Assembly: GCF_000820845.2 (NCBI RefSeq)
Contig: NZ_CBXV010000001.1
Location: 248,001 to 312,000, forward strand
DNA length: 64,000 nucleotides
From: Pyrinomonas methylaliphatogenes
Lineage (GTDB): Bacteria; Acidobacteriota; Blastocatellia; Pyrinomonadales; Pyrinomonadaceae
Direction of reading: 5' to 3'
Position numbers and translations under genes: made by a program. The notes below the pieces were generated by a model. That model made no database searches, was not told where the DNA came from, and was given only the letters and a program-made list of their open reading frames with translations. Numbering within the stretch: position 1 is the stretch's first letter; every line of letters starts with the position of its first letter. This document shows, one piece after another, positions 19,895-29,061 of this stretch.

Positions 19895-20635
19895 GTGAAC
19901 GCACGTAATTTAGGTTTCGCGCTCATCGGCTTCGGGCTCGGTCTCTTGTTCGGCTTCCTGCTCGCCAATTCGCTTGGTGTGAGGAACGCTCTCTCGATCG
20001 GGCAAACTCCAAATACCGCTCAGGCGCCGAAGGGGAAGTCCGGTGAACTCACCTTGTCGGAAGAGGAGCTACGCCGGGCGATCGCGCGGGCCGACGCTGA
20101 ACCGCAAGATCTCGAATTGCAAAGGTCTTTGGGGCGCGCTCTTTACCTCTATGCCGCGCAGACCGGCGACCGACAGGCTCTGGCAGCTTCCGTTAGATTG
20201 TTGCGCCGCGCCTATGAGATCGGGGCTACTGAGTATGATGATCTGATAGCGCTAGCCAACGCGCTCTTCGAAGAGGGAAGGGCGATGGATCGCTCGCAAT
20301 TAACGGAAGCGCGCGCCTTTTATCAAAGGGCGTTGGAAAGACGGGCGAACGACGCAGACGCGATCGCGCGCATCGGGTGGACCTTCTATTTCGAGCGCCC
20401 GCCAAAACTCGAACAGGCCATACGCGAATTCCGCCGCGCCCTCAGTCTCAATCCCAAACAGGAACTCGCTCTCCACGGATTGACCGTCGCCCTCATCACA
20501 GCCGGAGATCTCGACCGCGCGCAGAAAGCGTTGGCCGATCTGGAGCGGGCGAACGAAATCTATCCGGCATTGCCGGATTTGCGTGCTTACCTGGAGCAGA
20601 AGAAGAATGCGGGGGCCGCGATCGCAAAGCCGTGA
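19895..20635 (+). CDS. membrane-anchored TPR protein
   Basis: 246 aa with a GTG start. A single N-terminal transmembrane segment (LGFALIGFGLGLLFGFLLA) is followed by a low-complexity linker and tetratricopeptide repeats from about residue 60: LQRSLGRALYLYAAQTGDRQ, ARAFYQRALERRANDADAIA, AIREFRRALSLNPKQELALH and AQKALADLERANEIYP. This layout resembles CcmH/NrfG-type TPR proteins. The partner is not known; the small zinc-finger membrane protein follows after 30 bp. Confidence 0.7.
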   Translation: MNARNLGFALIGFGLGLLFGFLLANSLGVRNALSIGQTPNTAQAPKGKSGELTLSEEELRRAIARADAEPQDLELQRSLGRALYLYAAQTGDRQALAASVRLLRRAYEIGATEYDDLIALANALFEEGRAMDRSQLTEARAFYQRALERRANDADAIARIGWTFYFERPPKLEQAIREFRRALSLNPKQELALHGLTVALITAGDLDRAQKALADLERANEIYPALPDLRAYLEQKKNAGAAIAKP

Positions 20636-20665
20636 AGCGAGCGCGGCCATAAAGGGTATCTTCCG

Positions 20666-20941
20666 ATGAAAGTTCTCATCATCGCGCTTTTCGTTTTGCT
20701 TTTGATCATCTCTCTTTGGCGATTGCGCCCTTACATCATCATCGCGCGCGAGTTCTGGCGCTTCATGCGCGAGATCAAAGACTCGCAGAACGCCGCTCGC
20801 GCGCGCTCGTCTGGCACCGAGCGCCTGTTACGTTGTGCCTCTTGCGGCGTTTTGATTCCGGCTTCGCGCGCGCTCGTCGGGCGCGCCTCCTCGGCGATCT
20901 TCTGCTCCAGAGAATGCATGGAGAAGAAGGAAGCCCTATAA
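20666..20941 (+). CDS. small membrane protein with C-terminal Cys4 zinc finger
   Basis: 91 aa. One transmembrane helix (residues 3-18, VLIIALFVLLLIISLW) is followed by a basic linker and a CASC ... FCSRECMEKK finger with Cys57, Cys60, Cys80 and Cys84. This arrangement is seen in PP0621-type/MYND-like small proteins of unknown function. It has a clear upstream AAAGGGTATC region and probably forms an operon with the TPR gene. Confidence 0.65.
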   Translation: MKVLIIALFVLLLIISLWRLRPYIIIAREFWRFMREIKDSQNAARARSSGTERLLRCASCGVLIPASRALVGRASSAIFCSRECMEKKEAL

Positions 20942-20995
20942 CGTGTGGACCATCGAGCTTCGAGGATCGTTGTGGAGACGGATGCCGCTCATTTG

Positions 20996-22396
20996 TTAGA
21001 GGGCAGAGCGCTTCGTTGTGAGTGCACCCCAAAAGAAAAACAGCGTCGATATCACCAAAGATGCAGGAGCGATGAGCAGCGCGACGGATAGGTGCTCTCG
21101 TGCGGGATCGATCCTGAGCCATGCCCCGATCGCGGCCAGTTGCGGAAGGCTGCCGTTCCCGATCAGATCTGATAGCACCCCGACGGCCGCGCGCGAGATC
21201 GCGTCGCCGAAAGCGTGAATGGCGACGATGTTAAGCGCGACAGCGGTAGCCCTCTCTTCAGGGGGGACGCACTGTAGAAGTATAGCATTGAGGGGCGCAT
21301 TGCTGATGAATAGCAGCACGACAGCGATGAATGTGGCTGGGAGATAAACCCTCTGATCGTCGGCTGCTAGCGCGACGAGCGTCGGCGCGATCGCCAGAAG
21401 GGTGCTCACTGCGCAGACGCTGAAGTAAGCTTCACTTCTGCGGCGGGGGATGAGATCAGCGAGCCACCCGCCGCCGAACGTGCCGATGGCGCCGCCGATG
21501 AGCGTGATGATACCGAGCGTGATCGCCGCGCTCGCTTCGGGCATCCCCTTGTCGCGCGCCAGGAGCACTGTGGCCCAGGTGGCGAAGGCTCCGAGCGCCG
21601 CCGTGAGCGCGGTGTAACCGATGGTCGAAAGCAGCCAATCCCGTGTGCTCAGGATGCGTTCTATGGTGGTCCACCAGGAAATCTTCGTCTTCGGGGCGAG
21701 CGAATCCGAAAAGCCATCGAGCGCCCCTCTATGCGGTTCGCGGAGATTCCAGATCGAAATGGCCGTGACGATGCCGGGCAGGCCGACGAGCGTGAAGGCT
21801 ACGCGCCAGCCGAAAAAGTGCGCCAGCACGCCGCCGATCACGAATCCCAAAGAGAAGCCGATGGGGATCGCCGCTTGAAAGATACCCAACGCCGTCGCGC
21901 GTCGTCTCGGCGTAAAGTAATCGGCGATAAGGCTCGGCGTGATCGTCGAGTAAGCTGATTCGCCGATGCCAACAAGAGCGCGTATGAAGCAGAGCGCGAC
22001 CGCTGCGCCCGAAAGGACGGAGCCGAGGACGGGTAAGCGGAATCGAAAGTCCGCGGTCTGTCCGACAAGCTGGGGGATAAGGCCGGTCGCTGCGGTGGCC
22101 AAACTCCAGATGAGGGCCGCAACGGTTATGAGGCGTGTGCGGCGGAAGCGATCGCCGAGCAGCCCAAAGATGGGGGCGAAGAAGGTGAACGATAAGAGCA
22201 ACGCGGCCTCGATATAACCTAGCTCTGAATCGGTCAGATGTAGCGTCTCATCGCGTAACATCAAGGGCGCGACGGCGGGCAGAACCTGTCGATCGATGTA
22301 GTTGAGAAGGTTGACGAGGGTGAGGAGCGCGAGCGCATAGAGCGGATAATGCTTCGCGGTCGGCAAAGATTCGAAGAGCTTTTCGATCCACCGCAT
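20996..22396 (-). CDS. MFS transporter (spinster-like)
   Basis: 466 aa with twelve predicted membrane segments. The loop 2-3 motif appears as GLLGDRFRRTRLITVA, and the N-terminal half begins LVNLLNYIDRQVLPAVAPLM, typical of the spinster/hexuronate branch (NYxDR). PSLIADYFTPRRRATALGIF is the family's loop 4-5 region. The substrate is unknown; a sphingolipid or organic-acid substrate is possible. It starts 28 bp after the stop of the phosphatase-superfamily gene and is last in the minus-strand series. Confidence 0.83.
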   Translation of the reverse strand: MRWIEKLFESLPTAKHYPLYALALLTLVNLLNYIDRQVLPAVAPLMLRDETLHLTDSELGYIEAALLLSFTFFAPIFGLLGDRFRRTRLITVAALIWSLATAATGLIPQLVGQTADFRFRLPVLGSVLSGAAVALCFIRALVGIGESAYSTITPSLIADYFTPRRRATALGIFQAAIPIGFSLGFVIGGVLAHFFGWRVAFTLVGLPGIVTAISIWNLREPHRGALDGFSDSLAPKTKISWWTTIERILSTRDWLLSTIGYTALTAALGAFATWATVLLARDKGMPEASAAITLGIITLIGGAIGTFGGGWLADLIPRRRSEAYFSVCAVSTLLAIAPTLVALAADDQRVYLPATFIAVVLLFISNAPLNAILLQCVPPEERATAVALNIVAIHAFGDAISRAAVGVLSDLIGNGSLPQLAAIGAWLRIDPAREHLSVALLIAPASLVISTLFFFWGALTTKRSAL

Positions 22397-22424
22397 CTAC
22401 TGGATCCTCGTCGGTCGATCTGCC

Positions 22425-23309
22425 TCATCCTCTGAGCAGAGCGAGGATGGTCGGTGCGATATCTGCGAGCGAGCGGACTCGCTCGGCGACCAGTTCGCTT
22501 CTCGCCCCCCAAGCGATCGTCGGCACATCGTTGAGCGTATGATTATGCGTGCTCAAGTCTTCGATGTTTCCGTGATCGCTCGTGACGATGACGGTGGTCC
22601 GTTTCAAGTCGACCGATTCGATAGTGGCCCGCACGAAACGCGCAAGCTGCCGCAGCGTTCGCCGCGCGCTTTCGCTGTCTTGTGCGTGCCCGATGCGATC
22701 AGTCAAAAAATGTTCGTAGAGGGTGAAACGGTGTTCCGCCGCCAAGCGGGCGAGGATCGCCGCCGCTTCTTCGGCTGAACGGATCTCGATCGATTCGCCG
22801 CGCGAAAGAAGCTCGGCGTTGGTGAAATCATGAAAAAGGGCGCGCGCTTGTCGCAGATCATCGAGGGTGCGAAAACGAAGTCCGGCTGATTCGACGGCGA
22901 CGGTCGTCGCCGATACCCAGCGGGGTCGTTCGTTGAAGAAGCGTGGTGTGTAAGCGTTGGCGAAAGTGTTCGGTTCGATGCCAGCGCGCCTCAGTTGGAG
23001 GAAGATCGAATGTTCGTTCAGTATCTCGCGCAGAGGTTGATTCGGAAAGCCGTGTTTGTGATAGCCGAGTCTGGCTGGCGCGTTGATGCCCGTCAAGATC
23101 GTCGTTTGACCGGAGGCGCTTTGCGGGCGACCGGCGATGCCTAAGCGGGCATCGGTGCGCGCGAGCGTCCCTCCGCCCCAGACTTCGGTCTCTTCGCCAT
23201 CGAAGACGGCGAGCGGCGCCGCCTCTTCGCCGAGCAGGTGAAGCGGGTTGTGTGCGCCGCGCGTGCCGATGCCTAGACCGTCGATGAAGATCAGAAGGAC
23301 CGAGGACAT
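22425..23309 (-). CDS. alkaline-phosphatase-superfamily metalloenzyme (phosphoglycerate-mutase-like)
   Basis: 294 aa from ATG 23309. The metal-site motifs of the superfamily are present: LIFIDGLGIGTRGAHNP at the N-terminus, SASGQTTILTGINAPARLGYHKHG (the nucleophile Ser/Thr region), and VTSDHGNIEDLSTHNH near residue 255, with a paired Asp-His and two further His. The length is well below independent phosphoglycerate mutase (about 510) and ApgM (about 400), so the substrate is open. The pattern is a conserved-core protein lacking the large cap domain. Confidence 0.75.
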   Translation of the reverse strand: MSSVLLIFIDGLGIGTRGAHNPLHLLGEEAAPLAVFDGEETEVWGGGTLARTDARLGIAGRPQSASGQTTILTGINAPARLGYHKHGFPNQPLREILNEHSIFLQLRRAGIEPNTFANAYTPRFFNERPRWVSATTVAVESAGLRFRTLDDLRQARALFHDFTNAELLSRGESIEIRSAEEAAAILARLAAEHRFTLYEHFLTDRIGHAQDSESARRTLRQLARFVRATIESVDLKRTTVIVTSDHGNIEDLSTHNHTLNDVPTIAWGARSELVAERVRSLADIAPTILALLRG

Positions 23310-23382
23310 CGGACGATTGTGTAACACCGAAGCGGTTTATCGCGCAAGCTACGATCGCCATTTGGGTGATTCGGTCTGGGCC

Positions 23383-24804
23383 TCATTTCGACCTCGAATT
23401 GAACGAGCGTTGGTGATTGTTTTCGGCGATCAGACCGCGTTCGCGGTAAAGGCGGAGCTTGTTATGCAGGGTTTTCAGGCTGATCTGTAGCAGTTCGGCC
23501 GTGCGCGTCTTGTTACCCGCGCATTTTTGCAGAGTTCGCAGGATCATCTGCCGTTCGACCTCTTCGAGCGGCGTGCCGATAGGCAACGTGATCGTATCCT
23601 CATCTCTCGAGCGCGCCCGCTGGTCCACGGGATAAGGGGCGACGTGGTGGCGCTCGATCTGTTCACCGGAGCAGATGATGACGGCCCTTTCGATCGTGTT
23701 CCTCAGCTCGCGCACGTTCCCGGGCCAATTATAAGCTTGCAAGGCTTCGATGGCCGCTTGACTCAGAAAGCGCGCGGGACGATTGTGTTTCGCCGCAAGC
23801 TGTGTGACGAGATGTTGGGCGAGGAGCGGGATGTCCTCTTTGCGCTCGCGCAGCGGCGGGAGCGAGATCGTGATAACGTTCAGGCGGTAGAGCAGATCCT
23901 CGCGCAGCGTTCCGGCACGCACGGCTTCGACCGGATCCTTATTCGTTGCCGCCAGAACGCGCACGTCGACCGGTATCTCTTGTGAACCGCCGAGACGGCG
24001 CACCTTCCGCTCTTCGAGCACGCGCAGCAGTTTCGCTTGAAGCAGGGGCGGCATCTCTGCGATCTCATCGAGCAGCAGAGTGCCTGAATCGGCCAGTTCG
24101 AAACAGCCTTGGCGTTTGGCGATCGCACCCGTGAACGCGCCTCGCTCGTGTCCGAAGAGCTCAGATTCCATCAGCGTTTCCGGGATCGCCGAACAGTTGA
24201 TGGCGATGAATGGCGCGTTGCGGCGCGGGCTGAGCGAGTGGATCGTGCGTGCGACCATCTCTTTGCCCGTCCCCGATTCGCCCGTGATGAGGACGGAGGC
24301 CGAAGATGGAGCGACCTGTTCGATGAGCGCGTAGATTTGGCGCATCGCTTCGGACGCGCCGACGAGTTCGCCAAATGCGCCGTGGTCTTGCAATTGGCGC
24401 CGCAGCGCTTCGTTCTCACGCCGCGCATAGCCGTATTCGACGGCGCGTTCGATGACTAGACGTAATTTGCGCATGTCGATCGGTTTTTCAAAATAGTGAT
24501 AGACCCCTTCGTCCTGAATGGCGCGGGCCGCCGATTCGACGGAGCCCGGCGCGGTCAAGACGATGACGACGACGTCGGGGTAGCGCGTTCGGATCTGCTT
24601 CAGCAGCGCAAAACCATCCAGTCGGGGAATGGACAGGTCGGTGATGACGACCAACGGGCGAAAGTCTTCGGCGCGACGCAAAGCCGCCAGCCCGTCGCGC
24701 TCAACGGCTATCTCGAAGTCCCAAGACCGTAGATACTCGCACAACTGAGCGACGGAATCAAAATCGTCATCGGCGATCAAGATCCTTCCCTTGCTCATAG
24801 TCAT
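23383..24804 (-). CDS. NtrC-type sigma-54-dependent response regulator
   Basis: 473 aa; ATG at 24804 or 24798. Receiver domain (residues 6-120) with ADDD and Asp56 as phospho-acceptor; AAA+ domain with Walker A GESGTGKE, the sigma-54 contact loop ERGAFTGA, Walker [11 protein letters not shown], and the [20 protein letters not shown] arm; a C-terminal Fis-type helix-turn-helix ([20 protein letters not shown]). It should activate sigma-54 promoters when phosphorylated. The start lies 33 bp after the stop of hemD, so it may be cotranscribed with the haem genes. No partner kinase is adjacent. Confidence 0.93.
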   Translation of the reverse strand: MTMSKGRILIADDDFDSVAQLCEYLRSWDFEIAVERDGLAALRRAEDFRPLVVITDLSIPRLDGFALLKQIRTRYPDVVVIVLTAPGSVESAARAIQDEGVYHYFEKPIDMRKLRLVIERAVEYGYARRENEALRRQLQDHGAFGELVGASEAMRQIYALIEQVAPSSASVLITGESGTGKEMVARTIHSLSPRRNAPFIAINCSAIPETLMESELFGHERGAFTGAIAKRQGCFELADSGTLLLDEIAEMPPLLQAKLLRVLEERKVRRLGGSQEIPVDVRVLAATNKDPVEAVRAGTLREDLLYRLNVITISLPPLRERKEDIPLLAQHLVTQLAAKHNRPARFLSQAAIEALQAYNWPGNVRELRNTIERAVIICSGEQIERHHVAPYPVDQRARSRDEDTITLPIGTPLEEVERQMILRTLQKCAGNKTRTAELLQISLKTLHNKLRLYRERGLIAENNHQRSFNSRSK

Positions 24805-24837
24805 CGGCAGTTTAGCATATAGCGAAGCGCTGGCGAG

Positions 24838-25683
24838 TCATCTTTGCCGTTCGAAATAGGCCACGATGGCGCGCACAAGCGCGGCGGTCGTGTACTCTTC
24901 GGGCTGGATGTGCGTCTGGAGCCCATATTCTGCCGCGGTCCGCGCGGTGATCTCGCCGATACAGGCGACTGCGACGCCCTCGAGCAGTTTGCTCAAGTCG
25001 GTCGTGTCGAAAAGTTGCGCGAAGTTCGTGACGGTCGAAGAGCTCGTGAAGGTGATGCAATCGACCGAACCGCCGATGAGCAGCGCTTCGATGCGCGCTC
25101 GGTCGGTCGATTGCGGGCGCACCGTCCGATATGCGGGGACGACATCGGCGCGCGCGCCAGCCTCTTCCAGGGCACGCGGCAAATAGTCGCGCGCGACCGC
25201 CGCGCGCGGAAGCAGGAAGACCATGCCGCGCAGGTGGTCGCGTCCCCCGACGGCGGTTTCGATCGCGGCGAAGACGCCTTCCGCGGTGAATCTGTTCGGG
25301 ATGAGATCGACGCGAACCCCTGCCTCGCGCAGGCTGCTGGCTGTCGCTTCGCCGATGGCACAAACGCGCAGTTCATCCAGCTCGCTCGTATCATGTCCGA
25401 GTTCGCGGAAGCGCCGCAAGAAGTATTCGACGCCGTTGACGCTCGTGAAGATCAGCCAGTCGTAGCCGTAGAGGTTATCTATCGCCTCATCGAGCAGATC
25501 GTAGCTCTCCGGCGGCACAATCTCGATCATCGGACAATGGATGACTCTCGCGCCGTGGCTTTCGAGCGCGGAAGCGAATTCGCGCGCTTGAGCTTCAGCG
25601 CGCGTGACGATGATCGTGCGCCCGGCGAGCGGGCTGGAGGGCGCATCAGCGGTTCGCGCTAGATCGTCTCGTCTCGCTTCCAT
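24838..25683 (-). CDS. hemD: uroporphyrinogen-III synthase
   Basis: 281 aa. The HemD fold of two alpha-beta lobes is suggested by RTIIVTRAEAQAREFASALE at the N-terminus, IFTSVNGVEYFLRRF, VCAIGEATASSLREAGV, VFLLPRAAVARDYLPRALE, and CITFTSSSTVTNFAQLF plus ACIGEITARTAAEYGL in the second half. HemD sequences are poorly conserved, but the place directly after hemC makes it clear. It closes and inverts ring D to give uroporphyrinogen III. The gene is 13 bp from hemC. Residues near the start (MEARRDDLARTADAPSSPL) are outside the family core. Confidence 0.9.
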   Translation of the reverse strand: MEARRDDLARTADAPSSPLAGRTIIVTRAEAQAREFASALESHGARVIHCPMIEIVPPESYDLLDEAIDNLYGYDWLIFTSVNGVEYFLRRFRELGHDTSELDELRVCAIGEATASSLREAGVRVDLIPNRFTAEGVFAAIETAVGGRDHLRGMVFLLPRAAVARDYLPRALEEAGARADVVPAYRTVRPQSTDRARIEALLIGGSVDCITFTSSSTVTNFAQLFDTTDLSKLLEGVAVACIGEITARTAAEYGLQTHIQPEEYTTAALVRAIVAYFERQR

Positions 25684-25696
25684 CGTATGCTAGCCC

Positions 25697-26629
25697 CTAA
25701 AATGAGAGGTCGGTTGCGCTCGCTTCTTTGATCTTCTCAGCCAATCTCTCCCCGATCGCTTCGGCTTGATCGCGCCTGCCCTCTAGCGAAGAGCGAACCA
25801 CGTGTGCGCCGTCTGCGGAGGCGATCATCCCTTCGATGAGGAGCCTTTCGCCTTCGCAGCGGGCATGGGCGGCAATCGGCAGGCGGCAGCCGCCACCGAG
25901 GGCGCGAAGGAAAGCGCGTTCTGCCGCTGTCGCACAGCGCGTCGGCCCGTGATCGAGCGGAGCGAGCAAGCGTTCGAGATCGAGATCGGCGGCGCGGATC
26001 TCAACGGCCAACGCGCCTTGTCCAACGGCGGGCAGCATCTCATCCGTAGAGAAGAGCGCGGTGATGCGATGCGCGAGTTGCAGGCGATTCAAGCCCGCCG
26101 CTGCCAAGATGATGGCATCGTAACTTTCGTCATCGAGTTTGCGCAAGCGCGTATCGACGTTGCCGCGTATTTCGCGCACCTCTAGATCAGCTCGCATCCG
26201 CTTGACTTGGACCAGTCGGCGGAGGCTCGAGGTGCCGATGACCGCCCCCGATCGGAGCGCGCGGAGATGAGCGGTGGCCGAACCATCCGCTTTCGCGCGC
26301 GCGATGAGCGCGTCGCGCGGATCCTCACGTTCTAGGATCGCGCCCAACTTCAATCCTCGGGGAAGCGTCGTCGGCAGATCTTTGAGCGAGTGGACGGCCA
26401 GATCTATGCGCGCCGCAAGCAGCGCCTCTTCGATCTCCTTGGTAAAAACGCCCTTCCCGCCGATCGCTGAAAGCGAAGCCGTTCGGGCGACATCGCCCAA
26501 GGTTTTGATGACTTCGACCTCGAAGGCGATCTCCGGATAGAGTTCGCGCAGTCGCACGCACACCAACTCTGTCTGCGCCAAAGCTAACCGTGAGCCCCTC
26601 GATCCGATGCGCAACCGCCGCTTGGTCAT
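25697..26629 (-). CDS. hemC: porphobilinogen deaminase (hydroxymethylbilane synthase)
   Basis: 310 aa. The sequence has RIGSRGSRLALAQTELV at the N-terminus, VFTKEIEEALLAARIDLAVHSLKDLP, IGTSSLRRLVQVKR and the cofactor-binding ALGGGCRLPIAAHA, with Cys248 expected to carry the dipyrromethane cofactor. It joins four porphobilinogen units into hydroxymethylbilane. It sits 103 bp downstream of hemA and 13 bp upstream of hemD. Confidence 0.95.
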   Translation of the reverse strand: MTKRRLRIGSRGSRLALAQTELVCVRLRELYPEIAFEVEVIKTLGDVARTASLSAIGGKGVFTKEIEEALLAARIDLAVHSLKDLPTTLPRGLKLGAILEREDPRDALIARAKADGSATAHLRALRSGAVIGTSSLRRLVQVKRMRADLEVREIRGNVDTRLRKLDDESYDAIILAAAGLNRLQLAHRITALFSTDEMLPAVGQGALAVEIRAADLDLERLLAPLDHGPTRCATAAERAFLRALGGGCRLPIAAHARCEGERLLIEGMIASADGAHVVRSSLEGRRDQAEAIGERLAEKIKEASATDLSF

Positions 26630-26732
26630 GATTCGAAGATCAGCCCGTTTCGGTCGTCCCCTGAAGCTGGCGAAGTTCGACGGCGGGTGCGTCGACGCCT
26701 CTTTGCGCGATTCGACACTTCGGTTTGTCGCC

Positions 26733-28025
26733 TCAATCGTCGAACTCTTTGCCCAGCCCTGAATCTAATTCGAAAATATCTCGCCATGCTTGTACGTTAT
26801 CGATGTTGCCCGCTTCGTATGAACGGCGCAATCGGTGGATGATCGGATGGGAGATCTTGTTGACCGTCGCCATCAGCATCGTCTCGATCGCCCTCTCTTG
26901 CTCGGGCGTGAGATGGCCGAGACGCGGGCGTTGACGGGCGTATTCGTGACGGGCGATTTCGATCAGCTTCTGCTTAAGGGCGCTTACGATCGGGCCGAAA
27001 TCCATATTGCGCAGTTGCTGCTGGAAGCGCATCACTTCCGCATCGACGATCAACTCCGCCCGTTGCGCCTCACGCTCGCGCTCGCGGATGTTCGACTCGA
27101 TCACCGCCTCCAGATCGTCTATATCGAAGACGAAGAGGTTGTCGAGTTCGCCGACCTTCGGATCGACGTTACGCGGGACGCTGATGTCGATGAAAAAGGC
27201 GGGCTGATGGCGACGCGCAACCAACGCTTGGCGGGCCATCTCGGATGTGATGACGTATCGGTCTGCCCCGGTCGAGCAGATGATGATGTCGGCTTGGGCC
27301 AGGTTCTCGACCAGGCGCGCGTAATCGACCGCTTCGCCGCCGAATCTCGTAGCCAACTCCTCCGCCTTCGCGTCCGTCCGATTGGTCACCAGAATGCGCG
27401 ATGCGCCAGCTTTGACTAGGTACTTGAGCGCGAGTTCGGCCATCTCACCGGCGCCGATCAGCAACACCGTGCGCCCGTCCAGCGATCCGAAGATCTTGCG
27501 CCCGAGTTCGACGGCTGTGTAGCTGACGGAGACCGCCGCCGCGCCGATCCCGGTCTCCGTCCGCACGCGTTTGGCCGTGCGGAAGGCGTGATGCAGAAGC
27601 CTGTGGAGCACCCGCCCGACCGTACCGGTTTCGACGGCGAGCGCGTAAGCCCTACGCACTTGTCCGAGTATCTGCGGCTCTCCGACGACCATCGAATCGA
27701 GCGAGGCGGCGACGCGAAAAACGTGGCGCACGGCTTGCTCGTCGGAGTGGACATAAAGATGGCGATGGAGAAGATCTTGTGGAACTTGACGAGTCTCGCT
27801 CAGAAAGTCGCTGATGCGCGCGGCGGTATCGGAGACTTGCCGCCCTTCGGTCGCGGTCAGGATCTCGACGCGATTGCAGGTCGAGAAGATCATCCCTTCG
27901 CGTATGGCGTCGCCATCGACCAACTTGCGGAGCGATTCGGCACATGCCTCTTCGGAGAAGGCGAGGCGCTCGCGCACTTCGACTGGCGCTGTGCGATGGT
28001 TGAGTCCGACAAGTACGATCGACAT
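26733..28025 (-). CDS. hemA: glutamyl-tRNA reductase
   Basis: 430 aa from ATG 28025 (the frame extends four codons further). The N-terminal catalytic domain has LVGLNHRTAPVEVRERL and MIFSTCNRVEIL with the nucleophile Cys50; an NADPH-binding domain begins VLLIGAGEMAELALKYLVKAGA; the helical dimerisation domain ends near residue 420. It reduces glutamyl-tRNA(Glu) to glutamate-1-semialdehyde, the first step of C5-pathway haem synthesis. It lies 74 bp after ccsA. Confidence 0.95.
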   Translation of the reverse strand: MSIVLVGLNHRTAPVEVRERLAFSEEACAESLRKLVDGDAIREGMIFSTCNRVEILTATEGRQVSDTAARISDFLSETRQVPQDLLHRHLYVHSDEQAVRHVFRVAASLDSMVVGEPQILGQVRRAYALAVETGTVGRVLHRLLHHAFRTAKRVRTETGIGAAAVSVSYTAVELGRKIFGSLDGRTVLLIGAGEMAELALKYLVKAGASRILVTNRTDAKAEELATRFGGEAVDYARLVENLAQADIIICSTGADRYVITSEMARQALVARRHQPAFFIDISVPRNVDPKVGELDNLFVFDIDDLEAVIESNIREREREAQRAELIVDAEVMRFQQQLRNMDFGPIVSALKQKLIEIARHEYARQRPRLGHLTPEQERAIETMLMATVNKISHPIIHRLRRSYEAGNIDNVQAWRDIFELDSGLGKEFDD

Positions 28026-28099
28026 AAAGGTGATCAACGCTCCAACTTAACGATCAACTATTTCTCGCGACCATCTACCGAACGCCCTCAGTCCCCCTT

Positions 28100-28918
28100 T
28101 CAGAAGACGTGATATCCGCCCATTAGTCGCGCCCCGAAGAAAGTGCACAGGACGAGCGCGAACCCGGCCACTCCGACCCAAGCGGCCCGGCGCCCGCGCC
28201 ATCCCGCTAAGTGGCGTTGGCTGAGCAGCGCGAGATAAAGCAGCCACGTCGTCGCGGCTAAGACCTCTTTCGGATCGTTACGCCAGACGCGCCCATCACG
28301 CGCGAAAGACCAGCTCATGCCCGCGATGATGCCGAGCGTCAAGAAGGCGAAGCCGATGCTTGCCGCCACGGCGCTTATCTCATCTATGGTGGCGAGCGCA
28401 GGCAAGCGATGGAAAGCGATGCCGAAATGTTTGAGCTTCAGTTCGCGCTCTTGCAACAGATACATGATACTGGCGATGAAGACGACGACGAAGGCCGCAT
28501 ATGCGAAGAAGAGCGACGTAGTGTGAATGGGAAAGAGCCAAGTCGCTTCGCCCCGCATCAGCGCATGAGGCCTCAAGTCTCCCTCTTTCTGGCTGATGTT
28601 CGCTGCTAGGACGAGCAACGCGACGAGCGGCAAGGTGAATCCGCCGAGAGCGTGCGCGCGGTAGTGGCGGAAGAAGATGGCGTAGGCGATCACGAGCGCC
28701 CAACCGAGAAAAGAGAAGGTCTCGCTAAAATGGAAGAGAGGATAATATCCGCCGCTCGCCCAATCCATGATGAGCGCGATCGTGTGCGCGGCGAATCCGA
28801 ATCCGAGCGAGAGATGAGCGACGCGCTCGAGCGCGCGCTTCTGGTTGATGAAGCCGAGGACCGAATGGATCGCCGCGACGATGTAGGCGGCGAGCGCTGT
28901 CAACAAAAAGATCTTCAT
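28100..28918 (-). CDS. ccsA: CcsA/HemX-type membrane protein, cytochrome c biogenesis
   Basis: 272 aa, about eight hydrophobic helices. It carries a CcsA/CcmF-family core with YPLFHFSETFSFLGW, FPIHTTSLFFAYAAF (His expected near haem), and the conserved terminal LARDGRVW-like turn: MSWSFARDGRVWRNDPKEV then ATTWLLYLALL. HemX-type proteins often precede hemA. In the System II view it would move or attach haem for cytochrome c. The promoter TTGCCG-N17-TAAAAT (minus strand) lies 30 bp upstream. Confidence 0.83.
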   Translation of the reverse strand: MKIFLLTALAAYIVAAIHSVLGFINQKRALERVAHLSLGFGFAAHTIALIMDWASGGYYPLFHFSETFSFLGWALVIAYAIFFRHYRAHALGGFTLPLVALLVLAANISQKEGDLRPHALMRGEATWLFPIHTTSLFFAYAAFVVVFIASIMYLLQERELKLKHFGIAFHRLPALATIDEISAVAASIGFAFLTLGIIAGMSWSFARDGRVWRNDPKEVLAATTWLLYLALLSQRHLAGWRGRRAAWVGVAGFALVLCTFFGARLMGGYHVF

Positions 28919-28951
28919 CGCTCGGTTCGACTCTAGAACAGACCTTCAAAC

Positions 28952-28980
28952 ATTTTATCTGCCCCCGTGGAAAGCGGCAA
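28952..28980 (-). promoter_or_regulatory. candidate sigma-70 promoter for the ccsA-hemACD series
   Basis: On the minus strand a -35 TTGCCG (28980-28975) and a -10 TAAAAT (28957-28952) are 17 bp apart. The predicted start of transcription is near 28945, about 27 nt before the ccsA ATG at 28918. The upstream edge overlaps the inverted repeat at 28970-29005. Confidence 0.45.
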
Positions 28981-29005
28981 GCGGTGGCGTATTCTCGCCG
29001 CTTTC
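28970..29005. promoter_or_regulatory. inverted repeat between ccsA and the HD gene
   Basis: GAAAGCGGC at 28970-28978 is mirrored exactly by GCCGCTTTC at 28997-29005, with 18 bases between. It overlaps the -35 box proposed for ccsA and could be an operator or an RNA hairpin. Nothing identifies a binding protein. Confidence 0.45.
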
Positions 29006-29061
29006 GTTTGCCGTGAAGGTTTCGGTAATATTCAGATCTAATCAATCGAATCAGGGGAACC

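Noticed and set aside
24844-25662. Long opposite-strand frames over real genes (for example 24844-25662, 2862-3788, 3954-4949, 33116-34147, 58746-59633)
   Set aside because: They lie antisense to well-supported genes, are rich in Arg/Asp/His typical of shadows of GC-rich codons, and show no family motifs.
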